DNA from: Syntrophaceae bacterium UBA6109
GTDB taxonomy: Bacteria; Desulfobacterota; Syntrophia; Syntrophales; UBA6109
DNA: 28,254 nt
Direction: 5' to 3'
Assembly: GCA_002428445.1 (NCBI GenBank)
Contig: DIWJ01000059.1
Coordinates: forward strand, 1 to 28,254
Shown here: positions 16,328-24,603 of the stretch, piece after piece
Layout of the letters: each line of letters opens with the position of its first letter
Position numbering within the stretch: position 1 is the stretch's first letter
Translations under genes and position numbers: made by a program
The notes under the pieces: generated by a model
Database searches by the model: none
What the model was told of the DNA's origin: nothing
What the model saw: the letters and a program-made list of their open reading frames with translations, nothing else

Positions 16328-16717
16328 ATGTCAAGGCCGAAATGCTGCAGACAGGTTCACGGGATGCCGGGAAACCTCTGTTTCCGTCCGGAAGGCGCTG
16401 TTTCAGCGCATCCCGATGAGGTTCTTCTCACTCTCGACGAATATGAGTCGCTGCGTCTCGCCGATCTTGAAGGGCTGTATCAGGAAAAGGCTGCTTCCCA
16501 AATGAACATCTCGCGGCAGACCTTCGGCAGGATCGTAGAAGCGGCGCGCCGGAAGGTTGCCGACGTCCTCGTCAACGGGAAGACCCTGCGAATCGAAGGC
16601 GGTCCGGTGTCCGTCAGGGCGGCAGAATCAGCCCGCTGTCCCCGCTGCCATCATGCTCTGGGACTTCTCGATTCGAGAGATCGGGCAACATGTTCGCATT
16701 GCAGAAAGAAGCCGTAA
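16328..16717 (+). CDS. DUF134-family helix-turn-helix protein with C-terminal zinc ribbon
   Basis: 129 residues from ATG 16328 (GGAG eight bases upstream); the MSRPKCCRQV opening is the normal N-terminus of the family. Order: RPKCCRQVHGMP with the family's CFRPEG; LTLDEYESLRLADLEGLYQEKAASQMNISRQTFGRIVEAARRKV, a sigma-factor-like helix-turn-helix at about 45-95; then CPRCHHALGLLDSRDRATCSHC, a zinc ribbon at about 105-125. DUF134 proteins are predicted DNA-binding regulators, commonly encoded beside NifX/NifB-like Fe-Mo-cofactor-type proteins, as here (32 bp before the next gene). Target and ligand are not established. Confidence 0.88.
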   Translation: MSRPKCCRQVHGMPGNLCFRPEGAVSAHPDEVLLTLDEYESLRLADLEGLYQEKAASQMNISRQTFGRIVEAARRKVADVLVNGKTLRIEGGPVSVRAAESARCPRCHHALGLLDSRDRATCSHCRKKP

Positions 16718-16749
16718 GAACGAATTATTTTGAAAAGGAGAAATCGCGT

Positions 16750-17127
16750 ATGAGAGTCTGTTTTCCCACCGTCAACCTGGAAGGACTGGAAAGCCCGGTT
16801 TACGGGCATTTCGGGTCCGCCCCGGGCTTTGTCATCGTCGATACGGAGACCAGGGCCGTAGAAACAGTCAGCAACAATGATCTGCACCACGCTCACGGCA
16901 TGTGCCAGCCCTTGAAGGCGCTGGGAGGACACGAGGTGGACGCGGTGGCGGTCGGAGGAATCGGAATGGGGGCTCTGATGAAATTGCAGGCCCAGGGAAT
17001 CACGGTGTACCGTGCGGCGGAAGGCACGGTCGGTGAAAACATCGGTTTGATCCTGGAAGGGAAATTGCCCGAGTTCGATGCCGGAAACACCTGCGCCGGA
17101 CATGCCGGCGGAGGCTGTGCGCACTGA
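16750..17127 (+). CDS. NifX/NifB-C-like (dinitrogenase iron-molybdenum cofactor family) protein
   Basis: 125 residues with AAGGAG ten bases upstream of ATG 16750. The single domain runs MRVCFPTV, SPVYGHFGSAPGFVIVD, LKALGGHEVDAVAVGGIGMGALMKLQAQGITVYRA and ILEGKLPEF, as in the NifX/NafY/NifB C-terminal superfamily. It ends in a Cys/His-rich tail (CAGHAGGGCAH) that could bind metal. Small stand-alone members are found in many anaerobes with no nitrogenase, where the role is uncertain (cluster binding or storage has been proposed). No nif genes are in the window, so a nitrogen-fixation role should not be assumed. Co-transcribed with the DUF134 gene. Confidence 0.88.
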   Translation: MRVCFPTVNLEGLESPVYGHFGSAPGFVIVDTETRAVETVSNNDLHHAHGMCQPLKALGGHEVDAVAVGGIGMGALMKLQAQGITVYRAAEGTVGENIGLILEGKLPEFDAGNTCAGHAGGGCAH

Positions 17128-17243
17128 AAAAAGCCGGCCCTGCGGCAAGACTGCAGGGGCAAGGAGAGCGTGCCGAGCGCCCCTTTCACGGAAGAAGAGG
17201 AGTATACCCGACCATCAAAGAGCTGAGGTGAGGTGAAGAGCTT

Positions 17244-17498
17244 ATGCCGATTTTTGAATTCTTATGTGCGGAATGTGGAAAAATCAGTGAAGTGCTGGTC
17301 GCTTCCTCCCATGACGCGCCGGCCTGCAAGTCCTGCGGCGGCACGAACCTGAAGAAGCTGCTTTCTGCGACTTCCTCCCTGTCCGGAGCCGCCAAGAGGG
17401 GGATTCCCGGGCCTGGCGATACCGCCTGCTGCGGCAGTTCTCCTGCGCATGCCGGTTGCGCGGGACCGGGGAGTTGCTGCGGAAAGAATACGTTCTGA
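17244..17498 (+). CDS. FmdB-type zinc-ribbon protein
   Basis: 84 residues. The first 40 are the FmdB/putative regulatory zinc ribbon: MPIFEFLCAECGK with CAEC and CKSCGG as the metal-binding pairs. The rest is a low-complexity Gly/Ala/Ser/Cys tail with CC, CAGPGSCC, typical of family members. First described near formylmethanofuran dehydrogenase genes; function unknown. 116 bp after the NifX-like gene, with a short GC-rich hairpin (GCCCTGC ... GCAGGGGC, near 17137-17160) in between but no T-run, so it may belong to the same transcript. The next 210 bp (17499-17710) hold no convincing gene. Confidence 0.85.
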   Translation: MPIFEFLCAECGKISEVLVASSHDAPACKSCGGTNLKKLLSATSSLSGAAKRGIPGPGDTACCGSSPAHAGCAGPGSCCGKNTF

Positions 17499-17710
17499 CG
17501 CGGAAGGCAGGTTGTCGAACCCGCGGAACATTTCGCCTTCGGGCTTGCCGCCCGTCCGCGCCATGGGACCGATCACGATCTTGAGGCCGAAAAAATCGCG
17601 CCGCGATTTCATGGCGGACCGGAAGGGACCGTTCCTGCGCGCTGGCTGAAAAATGTCACAGCGTCAACGGCGGATGTGGGACGCGTTCCTGAGGCCGGTT
17701 TATTGCGGCA

Positions 17711-18010
17711 TCACCTTGAAGGCCGGACCTTCGGCTCCGTCATGTTGATGGTGTGGATCTTCAGAAGAAATTCCTTGAATTTTTCCTTCGTCGTTTCTTT
17801 GATCGACTCGATCCGAACCGTCACGGCCTTGTTGTAGAACGTGAATCCGTTTTCGATTTTCTCCGGATTCTCGTCATCGTCAATAAAGCTCTCCATGAAC
17901 TTCAAGGCGGACCTTCTCACCTGTGCCTCGTCTTCCGCAGAGATCAGGTAATGGTGGTGCTTCACATCCTCTTCTTCCGTCTCGCTGATCTTGATCCAGT
18001 AGTCAGGCAT
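17711..18010 (-). CDS. Small conserved-looking protein of unknown function
   Basis: 99 residues from ATG at 18010 (GGGGAGAG five bases upstream); an in-frame extension to 18037 has no better signal. Family not recognised. It is acidic in the first half (SETEEEDVKHHHYLISAEDEAQ), has a strand-helix look (MPDYWIKIS..., AVTVRIESIKETTKEKFKEFLLKIH) and no membrane segment or cysteine. A good promoter lies 66 bp upstream, which supports it being expressed on its own. Confidence 0.7.
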   Translation of the reverse strand: MPDYWIKISETEEEDVKHHHYLISAEDEAQVRRSALKFMESFIDDDENPEKIENGFTFYNKAVTVRIESIKETTKEKFKEFLLKIHTINMTEPKVRPSR

Positions 18011-18075
18011 GGTATCTCTCCCCATATGAACGTTCAATTCCCATTCAAGAGTGCAAGTGTTACAGGCGGTCGCAG

Positions 18076-18104
18076 TCCATAGCCTATGGCCGTTCAGCTG
18101 TCAA
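18076..18104 (-). promoter_or_regulatory. Sigma-70-type promoter with an operator-like palindrome, for the 17711-18010 gene
   Basis: On the minus strand TTGACA (18104-18099), 17-bp spacer, TATGGA (18081-18076). A perfect palindrome CCATAG-G-CTATGG (18077-18089) straddles the -10, where a repressor would block RNA polymerase. The -10 match is only fair, so moderate confidence. Confidence 0.5.
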
Positions 18105-18154
18105 GCGGGAGCTTCCGTTCTCTGTACCGGTGCAGGGCAATGTGACAACGGGGT

Positions 18155-18892
18155 TCACAGCAGTCTCTTTTCCCACTTTTCGGAACAGGCCGGCTTCACC
18201 CCCTTGAGAATGTCCACCAGGGCGAGGAGTGTTCTTCGCGCATCCCCGATGGGAGCGGGAAAGGCATCCCAGTTTTCGCTGTCTTCGCCGTCATGGTTGG
18301 GAAGAACATGATCGAAAAGATGCGCCTCCTTCAGTTCCCGATACGCGCTTTTCGCTCTTTTCTCGATATCCAGAAGATCGGGGAGGGAAAGAATTCCCTT
18401 CTGTCTCTGCGTTCTCCGGAGCAGTTTCTTCCGCACCATCTCTGCAATCAGGCCGGGAACGGCCGCCTTCCCGTGCAGCGTACGGAAAGCCAGAAGTTCC
18501 TCCCTGGTGACGGGCGAGAGAAATACGCTGACCTTCTCGATGCCGGAAAGAGCGGGGTGGGCGAGAAGCGGTTTTGCAACGAAAGGGCTCCCTTCGAAGA
18601 GGGCGTCCGAGAACTTCAAGGCATCGGAAAGTTCCTGTTCATCGAGCGCATGGAGATCCCCCCGGACATCGAAGACGAGGGTTCCCTTTTTCCCCCGCAT
18701 TCGTTCCAGAACCGTTCTCGGGCGGAAGCGGTAGTCTGCCCCCTCTTTTTCCCCGGGACGGGGGCTCCGGCTCGTGTAGAAAACGGGCCGTTTCAGCTTC
18801 CCGCTGAGCTCCGGGTCATGCCTTTCCAGGGCGCGGCGCAGCGGCGTCTTTCCGATGCACGAGGGCCCGCTGATGATGACGAAGGTGTGCAT
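18155..18892 (-). CDS. Guanylate-kinase-like P-loop protein
   Basis: 245 residues, longer than the usual 200-210 of guanylate kinase. P-loop GPSCIGKTPLRRAL at residues 9-22, followed by YTSRSPRPGEKEGADYRF, the GMP-binding segment of guanylate kinases (Ser/Arg/Tyr). The later lid and NMP-binding segments are poorly matched: FDVRGDLHAL stands where the AxVxG region is expected, and RTQRQKG replaces the usual RLxxR lid. The P-loop has GKTP in place of GKST. It is probably a paralogue with altered substrate or a protein-binding role and not the essential Gmk. Stands alone, divergent from the SfsA-DUF123 gene. Confidence 0.75.
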   Translation of the reverse strand: MHTFVIISGPSCIGKTPLRRALERHDPELSGKLKRPVFYTSRSPRPGEKEGADYRFRPRTVLERMRGKKGTLVFDVRGDLHALDEQELSDALKFSDALFEGSPFVAKPLLAHPALSGIEKVSVFLSPVTREELLAFRTLHGKAAVPGLIAEMVRKKLLRRTQRQKGILSLPDLLDIEKRAKSAYRELKEAHLFDHVLPNHDGEDSENWDAFPAPIGDARRTLLALVDILKGVKPACSEKWEKRLL

Positions 18893-19067
18893 GAAGGAAC
18901 ACTCTACTGGAACCGTTCCCGGGAGTCAACACGCAGGAGGATTGCGTTTAGAAGAGACGTCCGCCGGGCGGGCTTCTGCATCATGCGGTCCGGTCTTTCG
19001 AGGCCGGGTCAGCGGCGGAGCTACGAAAGGGTTGCATTCTCCCGTCTCTGGGCTATGATGCCGCCCC

Positions 19068-20267
19068 ATGAATTGCATGCCAAAACCCTCCGCGCCGCCG
19101 ATCGACCCCTTCGAGCGGCCCCTTTTCCCGGAACTGATCAGGGGCACCTTTCTGAGCCGGCCCAACCGCTTCGCGGTCCGGTGCGCCACGGCGGCGGGAG
19201 ACCTGACGGCCTACCTGCCCAACCCGGGCCGACTCTGGGAACTTCTCCTTCCCGGCCGGACCGTCTACCTGGTCCAGAAGCCGGCGGGCGGCAAAGGCTC
19301 CCTGACCCATGTGGCCGTGGCCGTGGAGCGGGAGGGAATCCCCCTGCTCCTCCACACCCATCTGAACAACGCCGTGGCCGCCGCCCTGCTTGGACAGCGG
19401 CGGATCCCGGGCCTCGAGGACGCCGCGGTCGTCCGGGCGGAGGCGAAGGTAGGCCACAGCCGTTTCGACTTCCTCCTGACCCGGAACGGCCGCCCCTTCT
19501 ACCTGGAGGTCAAGTCCTGCACCCTCGTTGGCCGGCACATCGCCATGTTCCCCGACGCCGTCACGGCCCGGGGCAAGCGGCACATGGAAGAACTGGCCGC
19601 CATGAACCGCGGCGGAACCCCCTGCGGCGTCCTCTTCCTTGTCCACTGGCCGGAGGCCCGCTTTTTCCTGCCGGATTACCACACGGACATGGCCTTCGCC
19701 CGGACCTTCGCGGCGGTGCGGAGGGACCTCATGATCAAGGCTGTCTCCCTCTCCTGGCACCCCGACCTGAGCCTCTCGCGGGAAGTCCGGGAGGTGACCA
19801 TTCCCTGGGAGATTCTCGACCGGGAGGCGAGGGATTCGGGAAGCTATCTTCTTCTCCTCCACCTCCCCCGAGCCGTGACAGCGGAGGTCGGCAGCCTGGG
19901 CGGAATCGCTTTTGCGGCAGGCTTCTACCTTTACGTGGGTTCGGCCAGGGTTGCCCTGGCCAAGCGCCTGCAGCGCCACCTGCGGAAGGACACGATCCGC
20001 CACTGGCACATTGATTATCTGAAGGGCCACGCCGACCGCGCCACGGCAATCCCCATCCGCTCCGGCGATCCCCTGGAGCACGCGCTGGCCGCGGCGGTGG
20101 GACCGATCGCAGACGGCGCCGTGCCGGCCTTCGGAGCTTCGGACTGCGGCTGCCCGAGCCATCTCTTTTACTTCGCCGCGGACCCCCTTCAGAACCAGGC
20201 TTTCATCGATCTCCTGCTGCACTTCCGGATCGACCGTCTGGGTAAAATGATCCCCGGGGGAAAGTAG
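19068..20267 (+). CDS. sfsA: SfsA-family nuclease fused to a DUF123 (GIY-YIG-like) domain
   Basis: 399 residues. Residues about 15-250 are SfsA: FLSRPNRFAVRC, AYLPNPGRLWELL, THVAVAVE, FDFLLTRNGRPFYLEVKSCTL (PD-(D/E)xK-type active-site D...ExK), FPDAVTARGKRHMEEL and GVLFLVHWP. Residues about 265-385 are DUF123: GSYLLLLHL, GFYLYVGSARVALAKRLQRHLRK, HWHIDYL and GASDCGCPSHLFYF. SfsA in E. coli is linked to maltose genes and binds/cleaves nucleic acid; DUF123 resembles the GIY-YIG nuclease fold. The fusion suggests a two-nuclease enzyme. Very GC-rich third positions compared with the left half of the window. No clear Shine-Dalgarno; ATG 19077 is an alternative start. Confidence 0.9.
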   Translation: MNCMPKPSAPPIDPFERPLFPELIRGTFLSRPNRFAVRCATAAGDLTAYLPNPGRLWELLLPGRTVYLVQKPAGGKGSLTHVAVAVEREGIPLLLHTHLNNAVAAALLGQRRIPGLEDAAVVRAEAKVGHSRFDFLLTRNGRPFYLEVKSCTLVGRHIAMFPDAVTARGKRHMEELAAMNRGGTPCGVLFLVHWPEARFFLPDYHTDMAFARTFAAVRRDLMIKAVSLSWHPDLSLSREVREVTIPWEILDREARDSGSYLLLLHLPRAVTAEVGSLGGIAFAAGFYLYVGSARVALAKRLQRHLRKDTIRHWHIDYLKGHADRATAIPIRSGDPLEHALAAAVGPIADGAVPAFGASDCGCPSHLFYFAADPLQNQAFIDLLLHFRIDRLGKMIPGGK

Positions 20268-20471
20268 CCTTCACATCTGCCTTTTCGAAGCACCGCCGCC
20301 CCGTTTCATTCGTTGCCGCCCCCTGCCGACGGAAAAAAACCCCTTGGAAACAGCAATGGTCGCCGGATGGGTACGCGGAAAAGATCTTGCATTTCCAGAA
20401 ATAAGTAGTACATGCTTTTTCAGCATGAACAAGAGTTCCAAGGAACAACCCCATACAAAGGAGGATTGAAG

Positions 20472-20672
20472 ATGCCAGAAGGAAAAGTAAAGTGGTTCAA
20501 TGACAAGAAGGGTTTTGGCTTTATCGAGCAAGACGGAGGCAAGGACCTATTCGTGCATCATTCCGCGATCCAGGGAGAGGGCTTCAAATCCCTGGCCGAG
20601 GGTGATCGCGTCAGCTTCGATGTCGTTGACGGCGCCAAAGGTCCGGCCGCCGCAAATGTTCGCAAGCTGTAA
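20472..20672 (+). CDS. csp: Cold-shock domain protein
   Basis: 66 residues, a single cold-shock (OB-fold) domain. RNP1 (KGFGFI) and RNP2 (DLFVHHSAI) are intact, with the standard [14 protein letters not shown] opening and AANVRKL ending. It binds single-stranded RNA/DNA and acts as an RNA chaperone in the cytoplasm. AAAGGAGG lies eight bases upstream of the ATG. The 204-bp gap before it contains a possible leader with the small hairpin CATGCT-TTTTC-AGCATG (20411-20427). A strong intrinsic terminator follows, so it is a single-gene transcript. Confidence 0.95.
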   Translation: MPEGKVKWFNDKKGFGFIEQDGGKDLFVHHSAIQGEGFKSLAEGDRVSFDVVDGAKGPAAANVRKL

Positions 20673-20695
20673 TCGATATTGAAATATTCTTGAAA

Positions 20696-20727
20696 GGACT
20701 CTCCGCAATCGGGGAGTCCTTTTTTTT
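20696..20727 (+). terminator. Intrinsic terminator of the cold-shock gene
   Basis: GGACTCTCC (20696-20704) pairs with GGGGAGTCC (20711-20719), nine pairs with one G-U, loop GCAATC, followed by eight T. It starts 24 bp after the stop codon. Confidence 0.92.
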
Positions 20728-20786
20728 CATGGTACAATTGCAGAAACCTGGATTTCGGGGGTTCAGCAGGACCACAGGGAATTTCC

Positions 20787-21590
20787 ATGTTTCAATGGTT
20801 CGCCGGCCATCGTCGAAAAAAGCTCACCCGGGCTCCCTTCCCTTCCGCGTGGGAAGAAATCGTCCGCCGCAATGTCGCCCACTACTGCATGCTCGAAGAC
20901 GCCGAACGCGCCCGTCTGCGCGCGCTGATCCAGGTGTTTATCGCCGAAAAACACTGGGAAGGGGCCGGCGGACTGGAACTTACCGACGAAATCCGCGTGA
21001 CGATCTCCGCTCAGGCCTGTCTCCTGCTGCTGGGCCTGCCACACAACTACTATCAGAATGTGGAATCCATCATCGTCTACCCCTCGACCGTTATTCCGCC
21101 CCAGCGCAAGCCCGGTTTCTTTGAAAATACCTTCGCACCCGTGGAACTTCGGCATCCCATTATCGGGCAGGCGTTCCAGCAGGGACCGCTGATCATTATC
21201 TGGGATGCAGCTCTGCACGGCGGCCGCCATCCCGAGTCCGGCCACAACGTCATCCACCACGAATTTGCCCACAAACTGGATATGCTCAACGGCGGAGCTG
21301 ACGGCACGCCTCCCCTGCGGGACCGGGCTGAATACGAGAGCTGGGTCCGGACCTGTTCACGCGAATATCTGCGCCTCAAGCATGACGCGGAACGGGGCAA
21401 GGAGTCTTTTCTTCATGCCTACGGCGCGACGAATGAAGCCGAATTCTTCGCCGTCGCTACGGAGCAATTCTTCGATCGGCCGCGGCTCATGATGCAGCAT
21501 GCGCCGGACCTTTATCGTGTTCTGCGCGAATACTACCGGCAGGATCCTCTCGCACGTGTGGACCGGAATAACTGCACAGTCGGGCGTTAG
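20787..21590 (+). CDS. mtfA: M90-family zinc metallopeptidase MtfA-like
   Basis: 267 residues, near the size of E. coli MtfA (265). The zinc site is visible as HHEFAHKLDMLNG (HExxH, about residue 155) with the downstream third-ligand region AEFFAVATEQFF (about 217-228). Other family marks are the N-terminal FPSAWEEIVRRNVAHY, IYQ-like VESIIVYPSTVI, and WDAALHGG. In E. coli MtfA is a cytosolic aminopeptidase that binds the repressor Mlc and so affects glucose PTS genes; no Mlc or PTS gene is visible here, so the partner is unknown. Stands 60 bp after the cold-shock terminator. Confidence 0.92.
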   Translation: MFQWFAGHRRKKLTRAPFPSAWEEIVRRNVAHYCMLEDAERARLRALIQVFIAEKHWEGAGGLELTDEIRVTISAQACLLLLGLPHNYYQNVESIIVYPSTVIPPQRKPGFFENTFAPVELRHPIIGQAFQQGPLIIIWDAALHGGRHPESGHNVIHHEFAHKLDMLNGGADGTPPLRDRAEYESWVRTCSREYLRLKHDAERGKESFLHAYGATNEAEFFAVATEQFFDRPRLMMQHAPDLYRVLREYYRQDPLARVDRNNCTVGR

Positions 21591-21681
21591 CGCCCGTGGC
21601 TGAACGGCGGGGGACGGATGTCCATTTCATATCCGTTTCCCGATTGCACCATTTTTGAAACGGGACAGGAGGTTTCCTGGC

Positions 21682-22398
21682 GTGCACAAGACTCTCCGTG
21701 CGGTTCTGTTTGACCTCGACGACACCCTCCTGGAAAACGACATGCGCCGTTTTGTGAAAGAGTATTTCGGCCTCCTGACCCCTCACATGGCCCATCTGGT
21801 GCCGCCGGAGAAGTTCACATCGGCGCTTTTGCATGCGACCCGCGGCATGGTCAGGAACACCGATCCGGCCATCACGAACCGGCAGGCGTTCATTGACGAT
21901 TTCTTTCCAATGGTGGGACGGACGGCGGAAGAAATGATGCCCCTCTTTGATGATTTCTATGCGGTGCAGTTCGGCAAACTCCGCTTCCTCACCAGCCCCA
22001 GGCCTTCCGCCCGGGCAACCATCCAGGCGGCACTCGATAGAGGGTGTGATGTCGTCATCGCCACGAACCCCATCTTTCCCGAGTCGGCGATCCGGCAGCG
22101 CATGGAATGGGCCGGCGTTGCGGATTTTCCCTTCAAGCTCGTCACCTCCTACGAGGTGATGCACTCGGCGAAGCCGAATGCCCGTTATTACCGGGAGATT
22201 CTCGATCAGATCGGCCGAAGCCCCGATGAATGCATCATGGTGGGCGATGATTGGAGCAACGATATTGCGCCGGCGATGGAGGCCGGCCTGCGGGCCTTCT
22301 GGGTCAATACGACGGCGGATTCGAGGAAGGCCCTGGACCCGTCTGCAAGGGGGACTCTGGCTGAATTCAAGGATCGTTTTCTCGGGTTGCACAGATGA
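21682..22398 (+). CDS. HAD-superfamily hydrolase
   Basis: 238 residues from GTG 21682, chosen because AGGAGG lies nine bases upstream and the HAD motif I then falls at the normal distance; a TTG at 21655 is less likely. Motif I FDLDDTLLEND (residues about 10-20, nucleophile and acid Asp), motif II VIATNP, motif III lysine in SAKPNARYY, motif IV VGDDWSNDIAPA: all catalytic residues present. A helical cap of about 90 residues lies between motifs I and II. Substrate unknown. Its stop overlaps the next start by 4 bp (ATGA), so it is coupled to the radical SAM gene and may act on the same pathway. Confidence 0.88.
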   Translation: MHKTLRAVLFDLDDTLLENDMRRFVKEYFGLLTPHMAHLVPPEKFTSALLHATRGMVRNTDPAITNRQAFIDDFFPMVGRTAEEMMPLFDDFYAVQFGKLRFLTSPRPSARATIQAALDRGCDVVIATNPIFPESAIRQRMEWAGVADFPFKLVTSYEVMHSAKPNARYYREILDQIGRSPDECIMVGDDWSNDIAPAMEAGLRAFWVNTTADSRKALDPSARGTLAEFKDRFLGLHR

Positions 22399-24323
22399 AG
22401 ATTGCCCTGATCTACCCGCCGACCTGCGATCCCACGGCGCCCTATCTCTCGCTCCCGACGCTGACGGGCTATCTGCGGGCGAACGGGGTGGAGGTCCTGC
22501 CGGTCGATGCCAATGTCGAGGCCTACAGCCGGCTCCTCAGCCGCGAGACGCTGACCGTCCTGGCCGGACGCGTTGAAGCGCGGTGGTCGAAGCTGAAACG
22601 CAAATCCGCCCTGAGCCACACCGAACAGCTTGCCGGCGCGGCGCTGTGGGAGGCGCGGGAGGACGCCCGGAACGCCCCCGGCGGCATCGACGACGCCGTC
22701 GCCGTCCTCAGGGACCGGTCCGGGAAGCGCTTTTTCGATCCGCCGCAGTATGAAGCGGCCATTGACACGGTGGAAAGCGCCCTTCGTCTGGTGAGCGCGG
22801 CCTATGAGCCGCTGTCCCTCGATTTTGCGGCGTACCGCACCCCTTTTTCACTGCTGACGATTGAGGAGATCGAGGAAGACGCCCGCCCTGAAAGGAATCC
22901 CTTCCACGAGTCCTTTCAGGAACTGTGCGCGCACCTCGCGGCGGAACGGGTGGGACTCGTCGGCCTTTCCGTCGCCTTTCCCGGCCAGGTCCAGCCCGCC
23001 TATGCCCTGGCCTTCATGATCCGCCGCCTCCTCCCCGGCGTCCATGTCACCGTCGGCGGCCCCGCCATGACGCAGATCCTGCTTCGCCTGCAGGGAACGT
23101 TCCTGGCCCGGGCGCTGAAGCCCTTCCATACCGCGGTCCTCTTCGAAGGGGAATCGGCCCTGTTGGAGCTGGTCCGGGAGGTGGAACGGGGCGAGGGCCC
23201 GGCGGGGATACTGGAGGGGACAAGGACGACGGACCTGGGCGCACTTCCGGCGCCCGATTTTGACGGTCTGCCGCTGGAACAATACTTTTCCCCTGCGCTG
23301 GTCCTGCCCTATGACCCGACTCGCGGGTGCTATTGGGGCAAATGCGCCTTCTGCCATTACGGCCTGGCCGAGTGCGGCACGGCCCGCTACCGGGAGCGCC
23401 CCGTCGAACAGGCCGCTGGGCACATCGGCGCCCTGGCGGACCGGTACGGATGCAGGCTGTTCCACCTGTCCCAGGATTCGCTCTCGCCCCGGGCGGCGCG
23501 CCGTCTGGCGGAAACGCTGAAGGCGACCCGCGACCTCTCTGGCGGGGAACGGCCCCCCGTCCGGTGGGCGACGGACATGCGCCCGGAGCCCGCCCTCGAC
23601 CCGGATTTCTGCCGCGCCCTGGCGGAAGGCGGGGCGCTCGGCATGGCTCTCGGCGTGGAATCGGCCGCCCCGCGGGTCCTGCAACGGATCCACAAGGGGC
23701 TGACGGTTCACGATGCGGCAACGGCCGTGAAGAACCTTGCCGCGGCCGGGATCGCCGCCGAGGTGATGTGCTTCACCGATTTTCCGACGGAAACCGGCCG
23801 GGAGGCATTGATGACCGTCCGCTTCATCGAAGAGCTGCGCGGGAGCATCGCGCTGTTCATCTGCGGCGAGTTTGCCCTGGTCGCGGGCGCGCGCGTGGCG
23901 CAGCATCCCGGCGAGTACGGCATCGGTGAAACGTGGCATGCGGCCGGCGACGAATTTGCGACGACGCTGTTTTACGAGGAACCGTCCCCCGGGAAAACCC
24001 CGGCCGACCGGAAAAGGATCGATGCCGCCATCGACAGGCTCGCGCAGTCATGGTGGCTGCACCGCTATCCCTGGGCCGGTTCGCTCTCCACGGCGCACAC
24101 CCTGCTCTGGTATGACCGGTATGGGGCGGATATTTTCAGGCGCCTTGCGGGGAGGCGGCGGAAACCCGCGGCGCCCTGCTCCGGGAAACGGCGCCTTCCC
24201 CCGCGGCGCGATCTCGAACGGGTCTGGCGGCGCGCCCGGGAGCGCGAAGCGGAGATCTGGCGGATCCTGGTGACGGAAGAACGCACGGTCACACGGGAGG
24301 CCTATCGCCGGCTGGCCGAATAG
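22395..24323 (+). CDS. Cobalamin-binding-type radical SAM protein
   Basis: 642 residues. N-terminal B12-binding-like domain (MKIALIYPP, LPTLTGYLRANGVEV; VGLVGLSVAFPGQVQPAYALA and VTVGGPAM at about 185-225; FEGESALLELV near 260), then the radical SAM core with the cluster motif RGCYWGKCAFC: C312, C317 and C320, a C-x4-C-x2-C spacing in place of the usual C-x3-C-x2-C. Later core features include MRPEP, ALGVESAAPRVLQRIHKGLT and FTDFPTET. The C-terminus is basic and helical. The DxHxxG signature of base-off B12 binding is not evident, so cobalamin use is uncertain. Product and substrate are unknown; it has the look of anaerobic metabolite or RiPP-type radical SAM proteins, with no precursor peptide seen. 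GC-rich third positions. 280 bp without a gene follow (24324-24603). Confidence 0.88.
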   Translation: MKIALIYPPTCDPTAPYLSLPTLTGYLRANGVEVLPVDANVEAYSRLLSRETLTVLAGRVEARWSKLKRKSALSHTEQLAGAALWEAREDARNAPGGIDDAVAVLRDRSGKRFFDPPQYEAAIDTVESALRLVSAAYEPLSLDFAAYRTPFSLLTIEEIEEDARPERNPFHESFQELCAHLAAERVGLVGLSVAFPGQVQPAYALAFMIRRLLPGVHVTVGGPAMTQILLRLQGTFLARALKPFHTAVLFEGESALLELVREVERGEGPAGILEGTRTTDLGALPAPDFDGLPLEQYFSPALVLPYDPTRGCYWGKCAFCHYGLAECGTARYRERPVEQAAGHIGALADRYGCRLFHLSQDSLSPRAARRLAETLKATRDLSGGERPPVRWATDMRPEPALDPDFCRALAEGGALGMALGVESAAPRVLQRIHKGLTVHDAATAVKNLAAAGIAAEVMCFTDFPTETGREALMTVRFIEELRGSIALFICGEFALVAGARVAQHPGEYGIGETWHAAGDEFATTLFYEEPSPGKTPADRKRIDAAIDRLAQSWWLHRYPWAGSLSTAHTLLWYDRYGADIFRRLAGRRRKPAAPCSGKRRLPPRRDLERVWRRAREREAEIWRILVTEERTVTREAYRRLAE

Positions 24324-24603
24324 GCAAGAGACAAGGCTGCTTTGGATATGAATATCCCGCGGCTCGTCGAAGCCGGAACAAGACCGGTCATCCGAGAAGA
24401 TGATTGAGTGCTATCGGGGGCCGGAAGACGAACGGTTTTGCGGGAATCCTTACAAAATAGCAGAACTCTCATCGAACTTGTGATACACGGTATTCGAGGC
24501 AGGTAGCCTCTTCCGTGCGTGGCGGAAAGCGAGCTGCGACAATTGTCACAATGAAAGATTCGTGGATGACAGAAGAAATCAGACTGTTCAAAGGAGACTC
24601 ATC

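Noticed and set aside
16750..17127. Nitrogen fixation role for the NifX-like gene
   Set aside because: No nifHDK, nifE/N or true nifB in the window, and stand-alone members of the family are common in non-fixing anaerobes.
17262..17612. Minus-strand frame beginning MKSRRDFFGLKIVIG, resembling a twin-arginine signal
   Set aside because: The signal-like start is not followed by a hydrophobic stretch, and most of the frame runs opposite the FmdB-type gene; no ribosome site seen. At most a remnant.
19053..20222. A 389-codon minus-strand open frame
   Set aside because: Shadow of the SfsA-DUF123 gene caused by high GC third positions.
22848..23939. A 363-codon minus-strand open frame
   Set aside because: Shadow of the radical SAM gene in very GC-rich DNA; no domain recognisable.
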